From the NCBI GenBank assembly GCA_964438715.1, contig CAYTLQ010000101.1:1-7321 (forward strand): a stretch of 7,321 bases of DNA, written 5' to 3'. Shown piece by piece: positions 1 through 6,071 of the stretch. The first letter of the stretch is position 1, and each line of letters begins with the position of its first letter. Both the position numbers and the translations under genes were made by a program. The DNA is from CAYTLQ01 sp964438715. GTDB taxonomy: Bacteria > Bacteroidota > Ignavibacteria > Ignavibacteriales > Ignavibacteriaceae. Under the pieces are notes generated by a model, which saw only the letters and a program-made list of their open reading frames with translations, made no database searches and had not been told where the DNA came from.

Positions 1-142
1 CTATTGGCTTAAACATAATGTTATTCAAAATAATACTTATAATTTTCTTTAAAATCAATATTTGTAACAGGATAACGAAAATATCTTAATACAAATAATA
101 TAATCAAAATAACATCCAAAGTATTTGATAAGATTATCTGAT

Positions 143-226
143 GATAGCGACCACACTTAAAGTAAGTATTCCACTTTACTCTTTTATTACGACAACTATG
201 CACTTTAGTACGCTATCCCAATTATA
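143..226 (-). repeat. Nested inverted repeat next to a TATAAT box, possible small RNA
   Basis: On the plus strand GATAGCG (143-149) and CGCTATC (211-217) form a perfect 7-bp outer stem; TAAAGT (158-163) and ACTTTA (202-207) form a 6-bp stem inside it. On the minus strand a perfect TATAAT (221-226) stands so that transcription would begin about where the outer stem starts. No good -35 box and no U tract after the closing arm are seen, so this may be chance. Nothing else convincing lies in 1-239; the 60-codon frame there (203 to 21) starts with GTG, lacks a ribosome binding site and is AT-rich. Confidence 0.2.
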
Positions 227-239
227 GCCTAACTCCCTA

Positions 240-737
240 CTACGGTAACCGTTTTAATTTGGCGAGTTTTTGTCTCATTTCATCTCTTAGTTTTGGCATT
301 TGTTTATTATCATAACCGTAATATATCCCTAATATCTGTGCCCGAACATGTTTCCCGTTTCGTATGTATTCGATCGCCGGAACAGATGCAAGGTCATCAC
401 TTTTATCATCTCGTACTTCAATCATAGCGCCATCAGGATCTTCCGGAATTGCCTGCCAGGTTACTCCCTTGGGCGTCATTGTTTTATAATATTCCTTAAG
501 ACTTTTCATACCATACGAGGGTTGAATAGTAATCTGAATACTGTAGTCATTGTTACCAAATTGGTAATTAACAATATCTCCGTAGTTTGTAGTTGGCTCC
601 TCTTTAAATCCTTTACCGAACACAATTTCAATGTCTGCAACAGTAATGAGCGGTTTTGGCGTATCCTTCGAAGTGTTCTGTCCAAAAATCAATTGACCGG
701 ACATAACAAATAAAACCATGATGAGAAAGGACTTCAT
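240..737 (-). CDS. Secreted protein of unknown function
   Basis: The product is 165 residues, about 145 after processing. It starts with a clear signal peptide (MKSFLIMVLFVMSGQLIFGQ) with likely cleavage near residue 19-20. The predicted mature part has no cysteine, so it is not a lipoprotein, and it has no further hydrophobic helix. It begins with PLITVADIEIVFG, has a beta-rich middle with FGNNDYSIQITIQP, and ends in a very basic helix (MRQKLAKLKRLP). There is no T9SS sorting domain; after Sec export it would stay in the periplasm or on the inner face of the outer membrane. AAGGAG lies 4 nt upstream of the ATG, confirming the start. The promoter-like sequence and the hairpin upstream separate it from the neighbouring operon. 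I do not recognise the family. Confidence 0.82.
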   Translation of the reverse strand: MKSFLIMVLFVMSGQLIFGQNTSKDTPKPLITVADIEIVFGKGFKEEPTTNYGDIVNYQFGNNDYSIQITIQPSYGMKSLKEYYKTMTPKGVTWQAIPEDPDGAMIEVRDDKSDDLASVPAIEYIRNGKHVRAQILGIYYGYDNKQMPKLRDEMRQKLAKLKRLP

Positions 738-836
738 GATGCTCCTTAGATTTTATGATGTTAAATGTAATGTGTAATCCTATAGTTAATAATTGCGATA
801 GCCTTGCCGGAGTTGTAGTTAAGTATGCGTTAGTGA

Positions 837-865
837 AATATACTATACTTATTTTAATAGTACAA
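837..865 (-). promoter_or_regulatory. Candidate promoter of the 165-residue secreted protein gene
   Basis: On the minus strand TTGTAC (860-865) is followed after 17 nt by TATATT (837-842), five of six bases of TATAAT. Transcription would begin near 830, leaving a leader of about 90 nt before the ATG at 737. The position between the hairpin at 986-1014 and the gene suggests an independent transcription unit. The evidence is spacing and box similarity only. Confidence 0.35.
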
Positions 866-985
866 TATTTTTAGTGATTGGAAATATTATTCAGAAGATA
901 AATCTGTGAAAATATTTTCTCAGGAAGATAGAATGAGCATGAGAAAGAATTACAAACATAGTAATAATTATCGAATGGGTAATGT

Positions 986-1014
986 GGAGCAGGCGGATTT
1001 TTCTCACCTGCCCC
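986..1014 (-). terminator. GC-rich stem-loop at the end of the exported-protein operon (no U tract)
   Basis: On the minus strand GGGGCAGGTG (1005-1014) pairs with CGCCTGCTCC (986-995) as a 10-bp stem with two G-U pairs and a 9-nt loop, 18 nt after the stop of the small membrane protein. No run of U follows, so it may be a 3'-end stabiliser or part of a factor-dependent end rather than a true intrinsic terminator. Confidence 0.45.
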
Positions 1015-1032
1015 GCAATTCTGAAATGAAAA

Positions 1033-1236
1033 TTACAATTTTATAAGTATGGCAAAGAAAAAATTCAAAAATACAATGCCCGTAAATACGCAACCGGTAG
1101 CTAGTAGAATATTTCTTCGTACCTTCGATTTTTTAATTATTATACTTCCATTTACATATTCTTCGGCTTTGGACTGATAATCTCCCATTGATATATTCCA
1201 ATCGTTATTGCCGGCAAGTTCATTATATTTTATCAT
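1033..1236 (-). CDS. Small single-pass membrane protein of unknown function
   Basis: The 67-residue product has a polar N-terminal half (residues 1-34), a basic cluster KKSKVRR at 35-41 and one hydrophobic helix at about 43-65 ending IKL. The positive-inside rule suggests the N-terminal half stays in the cytoplasm, as in a tail-anchored protein. No signal cleavage site, lipobox or catalytic motif is seen; one Cys (49) lies within the helix. AGGAGAT stands 4 nt before the ATG, a convincing ribosome binding site. The gene begins 22 nt after the stop of the large exported protein, so the two are probably co-transcribed, which supports its being real despite its size. I do not recognise the family; an assistant, anchor or regulator for the exported protein is possible but unsupported by sequence. 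Confidence 0.72.
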   Translation of the reverse strand: MIKYNELAGNNDWNISMGDYQSKAEEYVNGSIIIKKSKVRRNILLATGCVFTGIVFLNFFFAILIKL

Positions 1237-1258
1237 GTTTATCTCCTGTTGTGTTTGT

Positions 1259-4200
1259 TTACTTTATTAATGTCATTTTCTTTACTGCTTTAAATCTACC
1301 TGCAGTTACAGCACAGATATATGTGCCGGAGGCAAATTGTGATGCATCAAAGGTGATAGTGTGTACACCTGCAAATCGTTCCTCATTTACCAGAACACTT
1401 ACTTCTGTACCTAAGAGGTCAAAAACTGCCACTTTGACATGATTTTCTTCGGGCAGTGAAAATCTGATTGTTGTTATGGGGTTGAACGGATTGGGATAAT
1501 TTTGATCTAACGAAAACTGCGCAGGTATATTGAATTGTGCCTCTGCTTCATTGGAATAAGTATAACTGCCGTCATTGTCAATTTGTTTAATGCGGTAGAA
1601 ATATTTACCACTAAACTCAAGACTGTTATCGGTAAATGAATAATCGTGAGCGATATTGCTGTTCCCGAAACCTTCAACAAAACCGATTTTTTCGTACTCT
1701 GTTTTACCCGGAACCTTTCGTTCTATATCGAAGCCGAAATTCTGAACTTCTGTTTCTGTATGCCAATAAAGCACTGCTTTACCATTTGAAATTTTTGCAG
1801 TGAAAAAGGTTAATTCAACCGGAAGAGGGGAATCATCATCTCCAACGGTTACAGGAGAAAAAGAGCCGTAATAGTCGATGGTCTCAACATACTTCAGAGA
1901 GCCTTCGGTTACTTCCGGACCGGTTGGTAGCTCCTCCCAATATTGCCCATTGTAATGATAAATTTTCGGAGTTCCGGAAAAACCTGTGGTTAAAGAGGGT
2001 TCGTAGTATAACCGAATTTTTACTGTGCCGCCGGAAATGTTGCTTACTTCCCAATATTTGCCTATTGTAACTGATCCTCCCGGAAGGTTTGGAGGCGTTG
2101 AATTTGATTCCGTAAAATTGAATGTGATATTTCCTGACCCCTGAGTTGCAAAGTGAATATTGGAATTTGAATATGTTATTGAAGTATTTGCAGGAATTCC
2201 CACTGAAAAAACAGTATTAAAAAATCGCTGAGTTGAGAGAATCGGATATCCGTTGTTGTATAGGGAATCAATTTTCCAGATATCATCAGTACCGTTTGTA
2301 TTCTCACCGGTGAAGTCCCAGCCGGCATTTGTAAATGTTGCCAAAGTCTTCATTTGTAAAGTTGTAGCCCCCGTTCCACCACCGCTGTTCGCTCCCTGAT
2401 TTGCGGTTTCTGAATCGAAAAATGAATTGGTGATGGTGCCGGAATTAAAACCAAATAACGCGCCTGTATTCGTCGAACCGGATACTGCACCCGTGCTGTA
2501 ACAGTTAATTGTTGTTGCTACTTCATTTCCTGAAACCAATCCGCCAACCCTGTTAACACCGGTTACTGTTGCCCGGCTGTAAGAATTACTTAAAACACAA
2601 TTATAATAGAGGCGTCCCAAAAGACCGCCTACTCTGTCATTACCCGCTACACTACCCGTTGAATAGCATTTTGAAATAGTTGAGTTTATAGCGACATGTC
2701 CTATAAGTACCCCAACGCTATTTCGGCCGGAGACAGTACCTTTTGAATAACAATTTGTTACTGTTATAGGCTCACCAATACCGCAAAGCGCTCCAGTCCA
2801 ATCGAGTCCTGTAACATTCACATTAGTAAGTCCGAGGTTCTTTATAGTTCCACCAATAACATATCCGAATAATCCTACCACATTAGTTGAAGGTCTGTAT
2901 ATAAAGAGAGAATCGATAAAATACCCATTACCATCATAAGTACCGGTGAAATAAGAACCGGAGGAACCAATCGGCTGCCAGCCGGCACCATTGTTCCAAT
3001 AATAAGTTGCTGAAGCCCGTATGTTTGCAGTCTGGCGGAAGTGTTTATTCCATGCAGAAGAATTATTAGTTAGCCAAACTAAATTATCAATAGAACTGAT
3101 GATGTATGGATCATCGGCAGTGCCACTGCCGAGAGGTGCCGTAGAAGTAATGGGCGTTGTAAAGCTGACTGTATCGCCATACACAACAATATTGGCATTT
3201 ATGGCATATGCGCGTATGTAATAAGTTACTCCTCCATCGAGTCCTGAAAAATTGAAAGAAATATTTCCTGGTACCGACTTTACTCCAAGGTCGATTATAT
3301 TATCGGTAATTGTAGGTATGCCCGAATTACTCCAGCAAAATCCATGACGAAAAATAGGCGCAGTTCCAACAGAAGTAACACTGGCATTAAGCGTTGCCTG
3401 TGAGGAGCTGATTGATGTTACTGCATTTGTTTCGATTTCCGGTGGAGCAATTGTAACACAAAGTGTCGGGTAACCGTCGTTTCTATCAGCTAATAATATC
3501 CAATAATCTGCATCGCCGTTTGTTGATTCGCCTGCAAAATCCCAGCCGTATGAAGTAAATGTGGAAAGTGTTTGCATTTCTGTTGTTGTTTTTCCAGTGC
3601 CGTAACCATTTGAAAGAATTCCGATGGTAAATCTGTCATAAAGGGAATTATTTACTGCTGTACTGCCAAAACTGCCACCAATAATACCACCTTTTTCATT
3701 ACCCAAGCCATTTATACGGCCTGTGCTGTAAGAAAATTCAATACTGCAGTTTGAACCTGAACCGGCAATACCGCCCAGATAGCTGTACCCTGTAACGGAA
3801 GCCCTGTTAAATGACCGGGATACATTGCAATAATATAATATCCCGGCAATACCGCCTACTGTAGAACTAATTCCGGTAACATTTCCCGTGGTAAAGCAAT
3901 TTTCAATTATACCATTATACAGCCAACCGGTAATTATCCCAACTTCCTGTTTCCCGGTTACTGATGCATTGGTAAGTCCGAGATTTTTTACCAAACCGTT
4001 CACCTGGAAAAAGAAACCAACTGTAGTATTCATAGGCCGGTATATGTATAAGCTATCAATTGTGTAACCCTGACCGTCGTATGTTCCCGAAAATTCTGTT
4101 GAGCTGTTCCCAAGTGGTATCCAACCGGAACCATCGTACCAGTTTTGTGTTGAGGAGGCATTAATATTTGCGGTCTGTTTATAGAATTTACTAAAATTAT

Positions 4201-5518
4201 CCGCAGAGGAAGAAATCCAGATCAGGTTTTCAAGAGAAGATATAAGAAATGGATCATTTGCGGTTCCAGCACCGGAGGGAGTAACTGGATTAATAGGAAG
4301 TGTAGTAAAATAATTATTACCATCATAGAAAGTGCCTTTCAGATTTGTCGCAAAAGCTTTCAATGTATAGTTCTTTGAGGGTAAAAGGGATGAGTTAGTG
4401 TGTGTAAATATTCCTGAAGTATCGGAGGCTCCGACATAAAAAGTTGTATCCATGTTATTTCCACCATCTGTCCAACTAAGCGTATAGCCGAAAGCTGAGA
4501 CTGAGGATGTTCCAACAGATAAGGAAAAAGAGAACTCGGCGTTATCAGCATTAATTGATTTGTTGGCGAGAAAAATCGAAGGCAGTTTATGCATCTTGTC
4601 AATTACCGGATAACCGTTTTGCAGGGAAGAACTGATAAACCATACATCATCATTTCCATTTGTCGATTCATCCGTAAAATCCCAACCTGCATCGGTAAAA
4701 GTAGATTTAGTTTTCATCTGAGCTGTGGTGCGTCCGGTACCGCCGCCGCTTACAGAAAGCCCTGATGCTTCAGTATCGTAAAAACAGGCAGTTATGGTAT
4801 TCTGCTGAAATTGATTAAGAGAGAGAAATCCACCCGCTGATGCTGATGAGGCTATACTGCCGGCACTATAACAAAATTGTATTGTACTTCCATCTGCATA
4901 TCCGATAAACCCTCCCGAAAAATCATTTGAGCCACCTGAAGATATATTAACTATACTGTAAGAGTTTAATATAAATGAATTACTGCTACTTCCTATTAAT
5001 CCTCCGGCGTAGTTTGAACCCGTGGCTGTTTGATTATAGTGAATGCTTCCGGATGCATAACAGTTGAATATGGTTGAATTTCCAACAGAACCGGCTAAAA
5101 TTCCTGTGAACCATCCGGATGAAGTAATGGTACAGTTTTCAATACCAAGGTTCTGTACTGAGCCACCTGAAATAGTACCAAATAGCCCGACATTACTATT
5201 GGGTGAAATTATATACAGATTTTTTATGACAAAGTTATCTCCCTCATAGTGGCCATAAAAAACACCGCTTTCCGAACCAATTACCGGGAAACCCGATGGC
5301 CAGAATTGAGTTTCACTGGCATCAATATCAGCCGTTTGAATATAGTATTTGTCCATATTATTAAAGCTGGTGTTTATCCAGTTAAGATGTGCTAATGTTG
5401 CTATCCTGTAAGGATCATATACAGTACCCGACCCTGGTGGTATCTGGGAAGTTTGAGGCTTTATTTTGCTGTTTAGCAGAACAACGACGAGCAAACTATA
5501 TTTAATTAACCTAATCAT
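1259..5518 (-). CDS. Large exported GLUG-repeat protein with type IX secretion sorting domain
   Basis: This 1419-residue protein is probably exported through the inner membrane by Sec and across the outer membrane by the type IX system, ending on the surface or released. It begins with a signal peptide (MIRLIKYSLLVVVLL, cleavage around residue 22). Three GLUG-type repeat modules lie at about 29-305, 416-685 and 797-1093. They contain short GGLIG/GGIAG/GGLLG units with N(C/S)YS ladders, as expected of a beta-solenoid. Fn3-like linkers lie at 312-407 and 692-788; the second carries the RHGFCWS motif common in Bacteroidota surface proteins. A beta-rich region (1100-1225), an Fn3-like domain starting PLPVELTFFTA (1230-1328) and a FlgD-like sorting domain (1331-1419) follow. 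GLUG proteins are often adhesins or matrix proteins, but no binding site or catalytic motif is visible, so the ligand is unknown. The start is set by a strong ribosome binding site. The gene sits 59 nt after the CheY-like gene and 22 nt before a small membrane protein gene. Confidence 0.93.
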   Translation of the reverse strand: MIRLIKYSLLVVVLLNSKIKPQTSQIPPGSGTVYDPYRIATLAHLNWINTSFNNMDKYYIQTADIDASETQFWPSGFPVIGSESGVFYGHYEGDNFVIKNLYIISPNSNVGLFGTISGGSVQNLGIENCTITSSGWFTGILAGSVGNSTIFNCYASGSIHYNQTATGSNYAGGLIGSSSNSFILNSYSIVNISSGGSNDFSGGFIGYADGSTIQFCYSAGSIASSASAGGFLSLNQFQQNTITACFYDTEASGLSVSGGGTGRTTAQMKTKSTFTDAGWDFTDESTNGNDDVWFISSSLQNGYPVIDKMHKLPSIFLANKSINADNAEFSFSLSVGTSSVSAFGYTLSWTDGGNNMDTTFYVGASDTSGIFTHTNSSLLPSKNYTLKAFATNLKGTFYDGNNYFTTLPINPVTPSGAGTANDPFLISSLENLIWISSSADNFSKFYKQTANINASSTQNWYDGSGWIPLGNSSTEFSGTYDGQGYTIDSLYIYRPMNTTVGFFFQVNGLVKNLGLTNASVTGKQEVGIITGWLYNGIIENCFTTGNVTGISSTVGGIAGILYYCNVSRSFNRASVTGYSYLGGIAGSGSNCSIEFSYSTGRINGLGNEKGGIIGGSFGSTAVNNSLYDRFTIGILSNGYGTGKTTTEMQTLSTFTSYGWDFAGESTNGDADYWILLADRNDGYPTLCVTIAPPEIETNAVTSISSSQATLNASVTSVGTAPIFRHGFCWSNSGIPTITDNIIDLGVKSVPGNISFNFSGLDGGVTYYIRAYAINANIVVYGDTVSFTTPITSTAPLGSGTADDPYIISSIDNLVWLTNNSSAWNKHFRQTANIRASATYYWNNGAGWQPIGSSGSYFTGTYDGNGYFIDSLFIYRPSTNVVGLFGYVIGGTIKNLGLTNVNVTGLDWTGALCGIGEPITVTNCYSKGTVSGRNSVGVLIGHVAINSTISKCYSTGSVAGNDRVGGLLGRLYYNCVLSNSYSRATVTGVNRVGGLVSGNEVATTINCYSTGAVSGSTNTGALFGFNSGTITNSFFDSETANQGANSGGGTGATTLQMKTLATFTNAGWDFTGENTNGTDDIWKIDSLYNNGYPILSTQRFFNTVFSVGIPANTSITYSNSNIHFATQGSGNITFNFTESNSTPPNLPGGSVTIGKYWEVSNISGGTVKIRLYYEPSLTTGFSGTPKIYHYNGQYWEELPTGPEVTEGSLKYVETIDYYGSFSPVTVGDDDSPLPVELTFFTAKISNGKAVLYWHTETEVQNFGFDIERKVPGKTEYEKIGFVEGFGNSNIAHDYSFTDNSLEFSGKYFYRIKQIDNDGSYTYSNEAEAQFNIPAQFSLDQNYPNPFNPITTIRFSLPEENHVKVAVFDLLGTEVSVLVNEERFAGVHTITFDASQFASGTYICAVTAGRFKAVKKMTLIK
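1262..1516 (-). other. FlgD-like / T9SS type A sorting domain at the C-terminus of the large protein
   Basis: Residues 1335-1419 contain FSLDQNYPNPFNP, TTIRFSLPE, VAVFDLLGTEV, FDASQFASGTYICAV and the basic terminus KKMTLIK. This is the order and spacing of the Por-type sorting domain, an Ig-like fold recognised by the type IX system and common in Ignavibacteria. It supports both the export route and the taxonomic placement. Confidence 0.88.
2240..3130 (-). repeat. GLUG module 3 of the large exported protein
   Basis: Residues 797-1093 form the third copy: opening GSGTADDPYII, QTANIRAS, units VGLFG, VGVLIG, GGLLG, GGLVS and GALFG with repeated NCYS/KCYS/NSYS strands, and closing FFDSETA, GGGTGATTLQMK, GWDFTGENTNG and NGYPIL. 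It has the most solenoid units of the three. Confidence 0.85.
3464..4273 (-). repeat. GLUG module 2 of the large exported protein
   Basis: Residues 416-685 repeat the module plan: opening GAGTANDPFLI, QTANINAS, solenoid units with GGIAG (twice) and GGIIG, then closing GYGTGKTTTEMQ, GWDFAGESTNG and DGYPTL. It is the most divergent copy: VGLFG has become VGFFF, and the closing CFYDTE/FFDSE motif is reduced to LYDR. Confidence 0.85.
4604..5434 (-). repeat. GLUG module 1 of the large exported protein
   Basis: This protein-level repeat, residues 29-305, opens with GSGTVYDPYRI and a QTADIDAS segment. It then carries solenoid units with VGLFG, GGLIG and GGFIG, and closes with CFYDTEA, GGGTGRTTAQMK, GWDFTDESTNG and NGYPVI. 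The same opening and closing signatures recur in modules 2 and 3, showing intragenic duplication. Confidence 0.85.
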
Positions 5519-5524
5519 GGTTTT

Positions 5525-5532
5525 ACTCCTTT
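5525..5532 (-). promoter_or_regulatory. Ribosome binding site fixing the start of the GLUG-repeat protein
   Basis: AAAGGAGT on the minus strand stands 6 nt upstream of ATG at 5518. It selects this codon over the longer in-frame ATG at 5581, which has only a weak AAAGG upstream and would put a polar extension in front of the signal peptide. Confidence 0.8.
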
Positions 5533-5577
5533 CAGAATATTGTAAAATTGTTTTCGCAGGGTAGAAAAAACAGAATT

Positions 5578-5928
5578 TCATACTGTGCCTTTACTTAGAA
5601 AATCTTTTAACCCGACCAAATCATCTTTGCAAAAAAAAGCTATTGCTCCTGCCTTAATTGCTGCCTGCCTATAGGATTCATTATCGTGTGAAGTCATAAT
5701 TATTATTTTTGCTTCGGGATCGATAGCCAGAATATTTTTTGTTGCAGTAAACCCATCAACATTTTTCATTTCTATATCCATCAATACAATGCAGGGTCTA
5801 TACAACCGGTAAATTTCCGTTGCATCTGCTCCATCGGAAGCTTCAATAAATACATCAAAATCTTTGGAGAAATATTTACTAATAATTGCGCGTACACGCG
5901 GGTTATCATCTACAGAAAGCAGTGTCAT
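5578..5928 (-). CDS. Stand-alone CheY-like response regulator (receiver domain only)
   Basis: The product is a single-domain receiver protein of 116 residues, which would act in the cytoplasm through phosphorylation-dependent protein contacts because it has no output domain. All catalytic landmarks are present: acidic pair D7/D8 in LLSVDDNP, phosphoacceptor D51 in VLMDIEM, T79 in IIIMTSHD, and K101 in FFCKDDL. The protein ends right after the last receiver helix. ATG at 5928 is preferred; an in-frame TTG at 5934 would add two residues, and neither has a clear Shine-Dalgarno sequence. The gene follows the NarL-type regulator by about 143 nt and precedes the large exported protein by 59 nt, so it is probably first in that operon. 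It might take phosphate from the upstream kinase or from an unseen hybrid kinase; the sequence does not say which. It lacks the PglZ-type effector domain of PorX, the known T9SS response regulator, so it is not an obvious PorX equivalent. Confidence 0.9.
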   Translation of the reverse strand: MTLLSVDDNPRVRAIISKYFSKDFDVFIEASDGADATEIYRLYRPCIVLMDIEMKNVDGFTATKNILAIDPEAKIIIMTSHDNESYRQAAIKAGAIAFFCKDDLVGLKDFLSKGTV

Positions 5929-5960
5929 AAACAATTCGTGTTAAAAAAAATACTGTGAGT

Positions 5961-5989
5961 AAATTACCAGAAGGGGAGAGCCCGCTCAA
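5961..5989 (-). promoter_or_regulatory. Candidate promoter for the CheY-like / GLUG protein operon
   Basis: On the minus strand TTGAGC (5984-5989) is separated by 17 nt from TAATTT (5961-5966). The first hexamer matches four of six bases of TTGACA; the second matches TATAAT poorly but resembles the TAnnTTTG box of Bacteroidota, with TTG about 20 nt upstream. Transcription would begin near 5954, leaving a leader of roughly 25 nt. A weak promoter just downstream of the heptamer cluster would suit positive control. The call rests on spacing and position only. Confidence 0.35.
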
Positions 5990-5997
5990 TGAGTGAC

Positions 5998-6041
5998 ACC
6001 ACTTATTTATCTAAGTGGTTCCACTTAGTTTGTTGTAGTGG
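5998..6041. promoter_or_regulatory. Cluster of inverted heptamers, candidate operator for the NarL-type regulator
   Basis: Four half-sites alternate in orientation on the plus strand: CCACTTA (5999-6005), TAAGTGG (6012-6018), CCACTTA (6021-6027) and a degenerate TAGTGG (6036-6041). The middle pair forms CTAAGTGG-TT-CCACTTAG (6011-6028), with two perfect 8-nt arms around a 2-nt centre. The first pair forms ACCACTTA/TAAGTGGT around a 6-nt centre. Heptamers inverted with a 2-bp gap are the known layout for NarL binding (7-2-7). The cluster ends about 9 bp upstream of a possible -35 element, a suitable place for an activator. No T tract follows on either strand, so an intrinsic terminator is less likely. 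The operator role is inferred from layout and position between the regulator gene and the next operon. Confidence 0.55.
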
Positions 6042-6071
6042 AGAAAAAATTTTACCGGGCGAGGCAGTCGC

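Noticed and set aside
21..203. 60-codon minus-strand frame with a hydrophobic middle
   Set aside because: It starts with GTG without a ribosome binding site, and its hydrophobic character follows from AT-rich composition; it also overlaps the nested inverted repeat.
348..713. 121-codon plus-strand frame
   Set aside because: It lies wholly inside the opposite strand of the secreted-protein gene, which has a signal peptide and a ribosome binding site; the plus-strand product has no recognisable features.
1259..5518. CRISPR-like or tandem DNA repeats within the large gene
   Set aside because: The repeats are seen at protein level only; the DNA copies have diverged and vary in length, without identical units or spacers.
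6041..6071. Intrinsic terminator after the NarL-type regulator, suggested by a T run on the minus strand
   Set aside because: No stem longer than about 3 bp precedes the T run, so read-through into the next operon cannot be excluded, and no terminator is called.
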